Assembly (NCBI GenBank): GCA_037042915.1
Contig: CM073198.1
Span: 558,001-622,000 of the forward strand
Source of the DNA: Auricularia sp. M13
Lineage: Eukaryota > Basidiomycota > Agaricomycetes > Auriculariales > Auriculariaceae
Length of the DNA stretch: 64,000 nucleotides
Direction of reading: 5' to 3'
The translations under genes and the position numbers were made by a program. Shown here in pieces: positions 44,643 through 55,668 of this stretch. The notes beneath the pieces were generated by a model. It was not told the DNA's origin. It saw only the letters and a list, made by a program, of their open reading frames with translations, and searched no databases. Positions within the stretch are counted from its first letter, which is position 1; the number at the start of each line of letters is the position of its first letter.

Positions 44643-47600
44643 TGTAAAACCGTCATTTCTGCCGGCGGGGTATGCAAGTCCTCCATGCGTCGCAGTCGCG
44701 CTACAAGGCGGCGTTCTCTCGTAATCTGCTATGCCGTTCTGATACTCGAGTCAATGACCACCGAAACCGAAACCGCAGCCTGCCCATTTCAGCGACGCTG
44801 CGGAATGTTTCTTGGAGCGGAGCGAACGGCAAAACGTCGACGGAGTCATGCCATAGGCATGCCACGACGTTACTGTATTACCTGCTCTTTTCCGCCGTTC
44901 GAGGTTCGACGCGGACCATCGGAAATTGAGTGACAAGGGATGTCATCTGCCTGAGAGGGATGATGCCGATCGTGGGTGGCACGGAGTCTAACGCACGAAC
45001 GCGATGGATTACACGGCCACCCAGCCGATTACCGGATTTCGCTGGGAGGGCCATGTTCCGGAATCCTGATGCAATCCTAGTGAAATCCCGTAGCCGCTGT
45101 GCTTACCGAAAATCCACAATCCGCCTTACACAAAACCTGTGAGAAGAATTTGCCTCCGCCCCGTTAACACCGAGGCACCGCTGGTCCCATTCCAGCCTTC
45201 GAGGATAGGATGCCAGGGTATATACGTTGCAGACAGATGTAAGAAACAAAAATGAGTGTATTAATGAGGTAAAGACTGTTGAATCTAGTAATCGGGCGCG
45301 GGGGGAGGGATGGTTGTCGTCATCTACCAGACTGTACACGCAAAACGGAGGAGCATCTAGGCATGAAGAGCAGTGGACAATGCAATCCGGGTCATGCATG
45401 GGGGGCGAAAGGGGGGGGGGGAGGGGGCCTTGTACGGTGCGAGTGGCTGGACGCGAAGGGACACGTCAGCACCGGAAGCGCCACGTCAGCGCTCCTCAAC
45501 GGCGCTCAACGAGAGTCGTGGGGGCAAACACCGACTACAAGAGAGCGTAAGCGGGTGATAGAGTGAAAGACGCGGGGAGGGGGGCTAGGTAAGGGGAGGG
45601 GGATGCATCTGTGTCTGGTGGACACGTTGGACTTGGCCGGAGAGAGAGCTTGCCGTCGAAGCTCGAAGTGGCCGAACTGGTCTTCTCAACCGGCGACGGC
45701 GTTGGGGACCGAAACCGCCGCACGGATCATCCGGCAGGTTTCATGCACAGGCAACCTGTGAAATCCACTCGAAATTTCTCGTAATTCCTGCGGATACAGG
45801 AATTCGGTGCAATCCCACCAGGAATCTGGTCATCCATTGTTTCAAGTTTCCCGTATTCGCCCAGATTAAAGCTTTTCCCATAATCGGCTGGGTGGCCGTG
45901 TACACAGCACGACGACTCGGATTTGCTCAAGACACCGGATGTGCCGAGTTATACAGGCACGTTCGCCCAGGTGACAGACTCGCTGCGCACGCGCGCGCCA
46001 AGTCCGACGAAACGCGTGCACAAAGTTGTAGAATATACTGGTAGGAGCCGCGAGCAGAATGGAGCGAGAAGTTCAAGCATGTGTGAGGTGACACGAGTTC
46101 AAAATTTTTGGCTGCGATACGGAAGAGGACCGGCAGCGAAACGCCGACAAGTTGAAAGCAGAGGTAACGTTGTAAGATGTGCTGTATCACGGCGGTATCC
46201 GAAGAGCAGCATAGCGCGCCGTGGCCTGGAGCGCATGCGCAGATGGGAAACAGCGTAGACGAGGCACAGCGAGCAACCACATTTCGACCAGTACCGTGTT
46301 GGGCGCAATCAGCAGCAGCGCAACCAGAAATCCAGAACGAGTCCAAAAGCACCGTATATCAGCGCATTTGGCGCTTGCCAGTCGCGACGGTGAAAATACG
46401 AGGTCAAGGAGCGCATCGGGCCGAAACTCCGGAACATGCTTTCTTCCTTCTGCCCACGCTGCTCGCGAGCACTGGAGCGAAATGGGCGCCGAAACGCCCT
46501 GCGCGACGTTGCAGCAGCTAAAAATTGTCTGAAATCAAGCATTGCACCCGTCAAGACGTCCTTTGCTGCGTGTTTTTGCTGTCGGGGTCGCTTGTGCTTG
46601 CTCAGGCCCTCGCAGTCTACGATATACCTATAGGCACGCCATGCGTATGATACACGGAGTGGGCACCGCGAGAAGCTACTGCTGCAGACGGACCGCGTTC
46701 AAACTACGGCTTGGGACACAGCGGCGCGCAACAGGGGACGCTGCGCAACGCGTATCTATCCTCGTTCCAAGAAGAGATAGCATGCACTCTCGCTCAGGCA
46801 TTCCTGCTCAATTTCCCCTGGCTTTCCCGTAACGAAATTGACGGGCTCATCCATTACACGCTCGGCTTGGCTCGCGCACTAGTACGCTTTGCGCACGGCC
46901 CCGCGCCGCGCGGCCGCTCGTGACCTGGTTCCGCTCGTCCATAGCTCGTGCTGCTCTATTCGCCTCGCGCGCACCTCCGGATACCTCACGCAGGTGCGCG
47001 ATGGACCGCTGTGCATCTCTCGCATACCGGCCGCGACGTACGGTTGACCGCGCCGCGTCGTTCCTGCCAATCTCGTTTGCGTGCCCTGTCTTTGCGGCAC
47101 GCGCTTATCCTGATACGCGTGCGAATAGGCCCGCCGCTCGTGCACCACGGCCCACGTATGTTATCGGCGACATTCTGGCGGCGCGCGCGACCAGTGCCTG
47201 CCAGGACCGTTTCTCCCTACCACTCTGCGCCACGCGGCCCGACTGCTCGACTGAGGGTGCACGCTGCGCTACACTGTCTAATTATCATCGGCGCCGCTCT
47301 GGCTCTGGCTCGTCGTGATACACCTTGTCGAGGCGGGACGCGGCAGCGGCGAGTGCACGAGCTGGTGGAGCGGCGGTATTGCAGTGCGCAGGTGTCTGCC
47401 CCTGTGCAGCGGTGATCGCGCTCCCCAGCTGGGGCGCATTCGCGCGCTCGAGTCAGTGCATGACGAGTCGGACCTGTGATCGTGCGTGCGTCTGCTTCGC
47501 GCGGTCCTTTGCGCGTCAGGTTCCAGCCCAGCCCGGCTTACCTGTCTCCCGCACACACACACACGTCTCGCCTCGGATTCCAGAGCACGCCGCGCGCCCT

Positions 47601-47870
47601 CGAGGCGAGTCGTATTTGCCGATTATTCAGCTTGTCCGCTATTCGATTTCACGTTTCACTGCCCCATGCATCAGCGTGAGAATCAACGGGCAGCTGTACG
47701 TGAAGATCTTTCCATCTCTAGGAGAATTGCTAGTGCGCCGCCCTACTGTGTCCTTCTGTGTCCGTTGGCCCCGGGAAGAGGTGGATCTTTGCTCTAAAGC
47801 TCTGTGGTGCGCCAACTCAGCATGTGTTGCGTCCTTTGAAGAGAGCAACATTTGGTCTATGGTGCGTCGG
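44643..47870. other. Gene-poor stretch
   Basis: No recognisable gene. A G-rich run (11 G, A, 5 G) lies near 45412-45429. A frame at 46711-46923 (NAYLSSFQEEIACTLAQAFL, NFPWLSRNEIDGLIHYTLGL) looks protein-like and could be a remnant or exon. GT/CA-type words and GC-rich degenerate sequence fill 46900-47600. Confidence 0.35.
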
Positions 47871-47875
47871 GTGCA

Positions 47876-48191
47876 TAGCAGATGGTGAGGCCGGGTCCGA
47901 GTCTCTGGGCGTTCAAGGTCAATCGACACCGAGGTGATGGCTGAGGCCTCTTAAATAAGTGGCGGTTCTGAAATTCTCTATATTTGTCAATACCACCCGT
48001 TGCCAATCGGTTTCCATTCGGTCGTCCGAGGCAGCACGCGGGTCGACCATCCGCACGCGAAAATCCATCTCGTCACTTGGCCCTTCTGCCAGTACCACCA
48101 TGTCCCTCTCCGGCAGTGCGCAAGGTATATAAAGCCCCAATGCCTTGTTGTCGCATAGTTCCACTCTCCACCCTCCCTCATCATCTGCTAT
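47876..48191. promoter_or_regulatory. Second divergent TATA / CATCTGCTATG cassette
   Basis: Minus strand: TTATTTAAGAGG (about 47951) then CACCATCTGCTATG (ATG 47876), followed by an 18-codon frame MHPTHHRPNVALFKGRNTC. Plus strand: TATATAAAGCCCC (48126) then TCATCATCTGCTATG (ATG 48189), followed by a 23-codon frame MALSRPHYRLDTQEELQW. Both reading frames close quickly, so the coding parts are minimal or lost. Confidence 0.45.
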
Positions 48192-48716
48192 GGCACTCTC
48201 ACGCCCTCATTATCGTCTTGACACGCAGGAAGAATTACAATGGAACAGTCCGGGATTGTGAATGTCAGCGACACTTTGCCGCCAACATAGTACAGGCCTG
48301 GGCTTTACATGATACTGCTTCATAATAAACACCGACAGATGGATGACGATCTTCTAGGCTCATGGGATCTGCTGCACACCAACTTGAACCAGGCGTACTG
48401 TACATCCCATTGCTAACGGGAGATTATTGGTATGATACTCGCGGAGAGACTGGCGCGCCGACGCCAATTTAATGCAGAGCAGCCCAGTCTGTGCATCGTA
48501 ATCGGCCTGAGTTGCTCAGGTAAGGGAGGGAATCATTCAGATGGCGAAGGTCGCTGCTGTGCAGACCTGCTTCCCTCCCCCTCCCGCCGTCACACGCGGA
48601 TGGTGTGCCCTCAGGACCAGTGCACACCGTTCTCCACAGTATAAGACCAAAGCGCGCCGCGGGCTTGATGCCTGTTTTTCTGAATGTATTGGTCCCGATG
48701 ATTCATTGGATCAGAG

Positions 48717-48925
48717 ACCAATCTTGGGAAGTGTCGGGCGGCGTGCTGCCATCGGTCCACCGTTGCGTTGGCAGCCGATTGATCCTGGCACTGTAGTAGA
48801 GATACCGTAGGATCTTGTGTTCCCGGTTGATTTTGATGGCGGCCGTGTGCCGGGAGACATAGCAGATGATGAGAGAGGTGCGAGGTGTGCGACCGTGAGG
48901 GCATTCCTTCGGGCTCCTTTATAGC
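48717..48925 (-). promoter_or_regulatory. Fifth CATCTGCTATG cassette with a 49-codon frame
   Basis: CTATAAAGG at about 48919 precedes TCATCATCTGCTATG (ATG 48860) by 60 bp. The frame reads MSPGTRPPSKSTGNTRSYGI... for 49 residues. The first residues MSP are shared with the cassette at 44245 (MSPLPQ). Confidence 0.4.
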
Positions 48926-51900
48926 ACCAGCGCCCAGGATAACGTAGGTGAGGCGTTTTTCGACTATTGCCCGTGAGACGTTCAAGTTCAGTTATTTGGG
49001 CACAGTGTCTGTTACATTCTCACTGGAGCACCAACTGGCTCTGAAGCTTGTAAAAAGATCCGTAGATTGTGCCTCAGGATGGATCGAAAATCTGGAATAT
49101 CGCGCGGCTCAACGGATGGGACGAGGAGGACGTCATATTCCAGTCTCCGCCTGAACTACCTCATCCCTGACACGCGGCGAGTCCTTTCTGTATGACACGC
49201 CATGCGCGCCTGCATATCCCATCAGATACATCACTCTGATGAGCGCTCCTGCAGTTTTAAAATTAGCGGCGCTGGTCTCGTACTCATTCCTAGGTCTTGG
49301 ACTCCCGAAGTGGTCTCGTTGCGTTATCATTGCATCACCAGGGACGCAACTGGCTTATGGTGCTCACTGAACCCTTTCACTCCGGATATTTGCCAAAGCT
49401 ACGACCTCTTGCTCGCGCACAATTGTTGCGCATTCGAATCAGGCAATTTACATTCCAGTGATGCTTGACTACTTGTACGTGCAACTGGCTCTTCACTCTA
49501 TTGCCTCTAATCACCGCGAGCTGCACCACGAAATGGCTATTAATCACGGTCTGGTGCGCTGCGTAGGCTCAACTCCAAGGGGTGTCCATCGGCAAAATCC
49601 GATAGCACAAGGACGAGGGAGGGAGGGGTCCGATGAGGACCTTGTTCGTTTTTTGAAAAATGAGTATTTGCCTCCGAAATCCATCTCGAAGCTGCATAGA
49701 AGGTCCCAAGACTTGTATGACCACCTGAAATTGTGGTGTGAACCTTGTTTGAACCCTAACATGCAGCATACTATTCACAAGTAGGTCATTAGACCATCCA
49801 CTCCTTGAGTACAGGTTGGGTCTGATTCAGGAATAACTTTAATAATCATGTGTCTGAATACTGAGACGTTGAATTGGTGACTTAGATACTTGGGAGAATG
49901 ACAAAAAGCCCTGGGATTATCGCGATGATCCCGGAGTTAGCGGTTCTAGATATCCGGAGGCAAATGCGTGGGAAGATATTACCGGATTAGGCAGGAGGGA
50001 GGGAGGGAGGGGTCCGCTGGAGAGCTTATTTCGTTTTTTGGACCCTGTGTAACTTTTTTTTTTCTTGGACACCCCTTGCTCAACTCGCTCGATCGGCGCT
50101 GTATCGCTTTCCCGAGCGGTGACTATCCGCGGCAATCGCAACCCCTTGCCGCAGGCAGCCAGCGCCCGAAAGTATGCCAGGACCCCGGGCTGCCAAGAAA
50201 TCTCTCCCTGAGCGGCGACCATGGCCAATAAATCCAGCTGTGTACGTACAGCGCCAGTGCAGGATTCCTGAACCAACGATGACTGGTCCCGCACATGACA
50301 AATGGATCTTCCTGCCGTCCGCTCCTTGCAGTATCGCGCGCGTCAACGCCGAAAACGTGCTCGCCATGCTCTCTTCTACTATCGTCGATCTTCGGAAACC
50401 TGGTTGACGTCCTTTTTCTGCTCGAACGGCGCCTCCTTCGACGTCGAGCCCAAATGATGGCACCAGGGTTCATTGCTCTCGATTCTAGAACGAGCCCTGC
50501 TTGCTCAGTGCGCTATTTTGCTACGCCGAGTCCCTTTTCCCGGCCGCACATCAATCCTTCTTCTACTCGGTGCACCCTTGCTTCATGCATAGCGTTCTGA
50601 CACTGTGAAAGTCGTGTGGCATGCGGCTTTCACAGGTCGTCCTCATGCCCATCGCTCACGCTGTGCCACGCATTCAGTAGTCTACTGCCACCCGTCATTG
50701 CACGATCCCTTCAGAAGTTCTCGAAGACGACATTCAAGTTGGTCGCCAGCTAGGATGCCGTCGCCTGCCAGGCTCCCAGTTGTAGCTGTACATTCGATTC
50801 AATCACAGCTACTCCAGTCGTGACTCAGGCATCTGGGCTGCGCGGAGATCTCGAAGCGAAGCGTGCAATGTGTTCGGTTCAGGGCTATCACATAAACTCC
50901 TCGTCGGGCTGGCAGCTTGGAATGATCATCGGCCGACGTCGGCTGAAATGGCTCTCCGCACGCCAGTGCTCTCTAATCTCAGTCATATGGCTCTGGACCG
51001 GACGAGACCACATATGCTCAGGGATAGAGCCGCCGTGCAATGTTTGGGCTCTGGGAGAACGCGATGGACGCTCAGCTGAATTACTTCAATCGGTATCCTT
51101 CCTGATACCGCGGCCTTGGCTCATCTGTGGTCAATATGTTTCCCCGACAGTTGGATTGACAAGACTGTTATCAGCTCGATGAGCAAGACGCTCGGGACAG
51201 TGGCTGAGCGCCTGCGATATCGATCAGCGCACCTGCCGATGGCTGTGGCAGACTATCTGTTACATCCCGGAAAGACTACAAATCAGTCGTTGGAGTGCGT
51301 CTACTTACACAGAGGCGTGGGTCCCTGGTGTGACGGGGAACACTGAAGCCTGTGCTGATGTGGCCTGGCAATTACGTTTGAGTTCGCCGACATTGTCTCT
51401 CACGCGTGGTATACTGAAAATACCGTGAGACGATCAGCATGCAGGGACTGAGCTGCGCATATGCTGGCAGAGCAGGCCATGCAAGCCCCTGCGCCGGAGC
51501 GTAGAAGACCGGCAGGCGGGCAATGAGGCAGCGGGACTGACATGCGGTCTGCGAAACCGCGCCTAGCCACACCGGCTAGGTCTGTGTCACATGCAGTCAC
51601 ACAAGGACCCCGGGGGGCCGGAGGATGCGGGAGCGAGCGTCTCGCATTCGTCGATATGCTTCGTCGGAGCAGCAGGTCGCGGGAATGCGCTGCTCGCTTT
51701 CTGCAATGCGAGGCGGGACCGTAAGCGCGCGCTAAAGAGAGCGCTTATACGTTGGGCTCGAGAGAAGAGGTGTGGCCATCATGTGCCAGTGGCGACGCAG
51801 TACATTCGAAGTTAGCTCCACCAGCTGAGGCAATACATATTGTATTAGCGAGATACAACACCTGTACTAGCAACACAGGACCAAGTCAGTTGCTCAGGCC

Positions 51901-52545
51901 CCCAATACTCGCTGACTGTGCGCTCCAACAGACCTCGGAACATATACAAAAAACACGACAGTCCGGGAGAGCAAGATATTAACCTGAAAATCCTGATAAA
52001 GCGCGATTTATGCGGGGGAGGAGCCATCCGCAGGAGGAGCCGTCTTCCCGAGCGCGTTTCAAGCTCATGGTCCATTTCCCTTTCTTAATCACAGCCTCCG
52101 CAAGCTCCAATACACTTATGATATCTCAGCCTGATACCCACTTCGGACGCGCGGGAAGCGCGGGATGATACATCGAGAAATTAGTAGCTGTCTGCGGCAC
52201 TTGACCATCACAGCCACCTGGGCCCGCGAAGCGTTCGTACCAGCGGTTCCACCGACCTCAATGAGGAATAAAATAGCCTAGAAGTGACACTATCGCTGAA
52301 ACAAAACTGATATGCTGGGTAGCGGTCCTACCAAGTAGTCCTTGTGGCAGACCGTGGGAAGAATGCTCGACCTTCGAAGACTCGGAGCCAAAAATGAAAA
52401 AGAGCCTTGAACTAAGAGAGCTGGCATTCAGTATATCTACTTCAGTTGATCAATCCGGGGAAAGCGGAAGCATTCGGAGTTGGAAAAATTTGTCGAGGTT
52501 GACGAACAACATCAACAAGAGCAAGCACTCGGCCGTGCACAAGCC
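48926..52545. other. Gene-poor stretch with a dispersed direct repeat
   Basis: A 55-60 bp unit occurs at about 49600-49660 and 49980-50040 (GAGGGAGGGAGGGGTCCG, then CTT.TTTCGTTTTTTG). No gene is supported by domain, paralogue or start context. Confidence 0.4.
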
Positions 52546-52808
52546 ATGGCTATTTCTGCGACACCCGCCGAAGATGGTGTATCTGGCGACGCGATTTCCG
52601 AATGGGTAATCCGCGCACGGCTCATGGCTTTGCAGGCGTCGACACTGAGCTCACGGTAGTTGTCACCGGCTTGCAGTCAATATGCACAGCGCTGATTTTA
52701 TCTAGGTTCGAGGCTTTACGCACCGTTAGTACTGCTCTCGAGAAAGCTCGACAGCGGTTATTCCGCCAGCTGAATGATGACGCTTCCATTAATCACCTCC
52801 CGATGAAT
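52546..52808 (+). pseudogene. F-box protein, subfamily 2, copy 5, truncated after the first F-box residues
   Basis: Exon 1 is 52546-52655 (again 110 nt; MAISATPAEDGVSGDAISEW...TLSSR), the intron 52656-52705 (50 bp; GTAGTT, GCTGATTT, TCTAG), exon 2 from 52706 (FEALRTVSTALEKARQRLFR, INHLPMNVL). The match to the F-box stops at MNVL (about 52808), where the GAGTATC array begins. Nothing of the downstream domain is found after the array. This copy confirms exon 1 and the intron independently. Confidence 0.75.
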
Positions 52809-53795
52809 GTACTCACTGGGAGCACAGACGAGAATCTAAAGAGTATCTGACGAGTATATAGGCTTGATATTCGGATGAATGTCGAGAGTATCTCAAGAGT
52901 ATCACGGTGGAAAATACTCTCAGGATACTCTATGCAGGAGACGAAAGATTTCACTGAGGACCCAACGAGTATATTACCATAGGATCCTCATGAGATACTC
53001 TAGCAAGACTGAGGAAATGGCAACAAGATTCTCATGAGATTACCAAGAGTATCCCTCACAGTGATACTCATTGGATCCTCGAGTGTGTTTTTGCCATTTT
53101 TCATGAGTATTTCCTGTGTATCTCATGAGAGTATCCACCAAGTATCCCTTGAGAATTCCTAATGAGAATCCCACGAGTATCCCACCCACGGATACTCGTA
53201 ATATCCTCTCAGAATTTCGCAGAATTTGGGTGGAGAACCCAATGTGTTGAAAACCGACAAATCCTCGTCAAATCCTCGAACAATAGGCCCAATGTGCACT
53301 AGAGTATCCCCTTTGTACATCATGAGTGTTCCAAGAGGACTACATTCGAGGATATTTAGAGAATAATCGCCTGGGATACTCGGGTGAACCTCCAAGTAAT
53401 CCAATGTAATATGAGCCAGAATTTCATGAGGTGATTACCCAAAGATACTCATGGGATACTCGACCCTAACACCTCCTTTACTGCCAAATATACAAGAGGT
53501 TTCCACAAGTAGAAATTGAGGATACGTGCCAATGATCCTCGAGATATCCTCTCGTCAGATTCTCATAGGATACTCTATCCAAGTACTCGAGGAATCCTCT
53601 CACAAGAAGCTCGTAGGATCCTCAAGCCCAACCAATATGAAAGATCTGAGATTTTCTTGTGATTAAAATTCAAGAATACCGAACAGATCCTCGACAAATC
53701 ATGGTCATTTTGTATCAAAAATCACAGGAATATTTCTCAAGTATCTCCTGAGGATGTCACAAGGGGGTATCCCCTGAGGATATCAGCAGGGGATC
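52809..53795. repeat. GAGTATC/GATACTC-rich degenerate array, about 1 kb
   Basis: Roughly two dozen GAGTATC or GATACTC words, with CTCATGAGA, GGATCCTC and CCACGAGTATCCC variants, occur in both orientations at irregular 20-60 bp spacing. There is no open frame of note and no clear terminal inverted repeat. It begins inside the F-box fragment and ends near ATCCTCGGGAGATGATACATT. Confidence 0.75.
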
Positions 53796-55668
53796 CTCGG
53801 GAGATGATACATTGCTACTGTCGGCGTCGCCCGAGTTCATCTCTTTATCCAATGACGCGTCGAGCGACTGACGCCGTCTAAGGTACACGGGCGCGACACA
53901 ATGCAGGCTCTGGCCCAAGTGCTTGCTGTGCACCGGCCGGATACGTACATGGTACCTGTGGACGTCGCGCACTGGGCGCCATATGCGCAGCCTCTGCGTC
54001 GCGCACGTGCTCGACCAGCGGCCGCTCGCAACTACACGTGCCAGCCGCCGTCACCATGGCCCAGATGATGCCCTGCGGAGGCCGCGTAGCACGTCATGCA
54101 GACCGCCGCCTTGGAAAGTCCATTCATGTTATACTGTGAACGGCGAGTGCAGCGGGGAGCGTCTTGCTGCCGCAGGGAGCGCCCGTAGACGGCGGCAGTG
54201 TCACGCACAGACCTACGATCGACGCCGCGAGGTAGGACGAAAAAAATCAGCCCAAGGGAAAGGACTCGCGCGGCCGATGGCAGAGGTACGCACCTGACTG
54301 CTAAATTGCTAGCCGTGAAGTGCTAGCTGTGTCGGCGTATGAGTTGGTGTCTGGGGATGCGACGCAGCAGTCTCATGATCAGCACAACGAACCCGCCGCT
54401 GGAAGGGTACGCACTCAATTGGCAAGTTTTGGCGCTTTTTACAGCGTGCGCACGAAGGCTCTAAGTTAGATTGCGCGACAGAAAGCGCTACTGGAGCTAC
54501 TCACAAACCGATACAGATGTTGCCTATGCAGGCGCGCGCCGCAACCAAATGTAAAAATCGAGCCTAAAAATCGGTATGAGACACATCAGAATCTAGTTAT
54601 CGCACCTTAAGAGTGAGATGCGGCGTACCTGAAGCGAGCTATCTGCTTGTATGTCGATGGCTGTTGTCGCTACTACGCTTCCTGAGTGTCGACCCCATTT
54701 CAAAGACTTGAACTTACCCAACGTTGATAGATGCGTCCATTGACCGCTCACATGGCGTACTGGCCGCACCTGTTGTTATTATACGTAAGTAAGTGATTTA
54801 AAAGGAAAATGGGACGACTTACCATGTCGCTTTTCGTGCAAGTAGTATCGCGCCCTACCGACGCCGGCCAGGCAAAGGCGCTGCGCGCGCGCAAGTCAAT
54901 ACAATGGGAGAAGCGCCTGGTAGTAAGCTCGGGCACACCATAATGCGAGGGACGCTCACGCGCAATGGGCCTGGTGGGGATAGGAGGACAAGATGCAAAG
55001 GCGGAGTCTGGACTTTGCGACGCGTTGCTTGACATCTGGCGGTCCATGGATATGTCGCATGTATGTGCATCATATCCGACTTATACGCGACTGATATCGA
55101 CCGTAATATGAGGTGCGTATGAACGGTATATTGTGCGCGTAGGAAAAGACTATGGCCGGCATACTTCGCTCGTATGCAACCGTCTTTACGCGGTCGACGG
55201 CCGTACCGGCGGGACATCAAAATCCGCGGATTCGGCGTTCTGCAACGACCGCTAAGACACGGCGGCGCATGCGGTCATAAGTAGTGTGATGCGCTCGGCT
55301 CACCCTATTCTTCGATCCCCTACCGTGTCTCGACGTTCATGAGCTGGAGCTGAATAGAAAACTCGAAAGAACATTAAGGAACATGACGCTTAGCCATTAT
55401 CAGAGCACGAATTTACACGCATCGATCGCGCTAGCATAAGCCATGCGCACGTTTGCATTGCCAGCAAACGAGAATCAGCGTTCGGGTTGCATTTCAAGGT
55501 CAGTAGCGATCCAAGCGTCGCGTTTCTGCATAAATAAACGGCGATCAACTGGGACAGTGCGGACGGAGCGCAGAACGAGCGAAGGAGGGCAACAAGAAGA
55601 GGCAAAGGCGCCGCTGTTTGCAGCTGTCGCGCCTGACAGCCCACAGCTCCGCCCTCTCTTTCTTCGTC
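53796..55668. other. Intergenic region
   Basis: The longest frame is 53923-54297 (124 codons, Arg/Cys-rich, no domain). I see no gene, RNA or mobile element here. Confidence 0.4.

Noticed and set aside
47325-47888. 187-codon plus-strand frame
   Set aside because: Composition is Ala/Arg/Cys-rich with low-complexity HTHT segments, with no domain, paralogue or splice support.
44245-48925. Small frames as mating-pheromone precursors
   Set aside because: None ends in a CaaX motif, and no pheromone-receptor gene is near.
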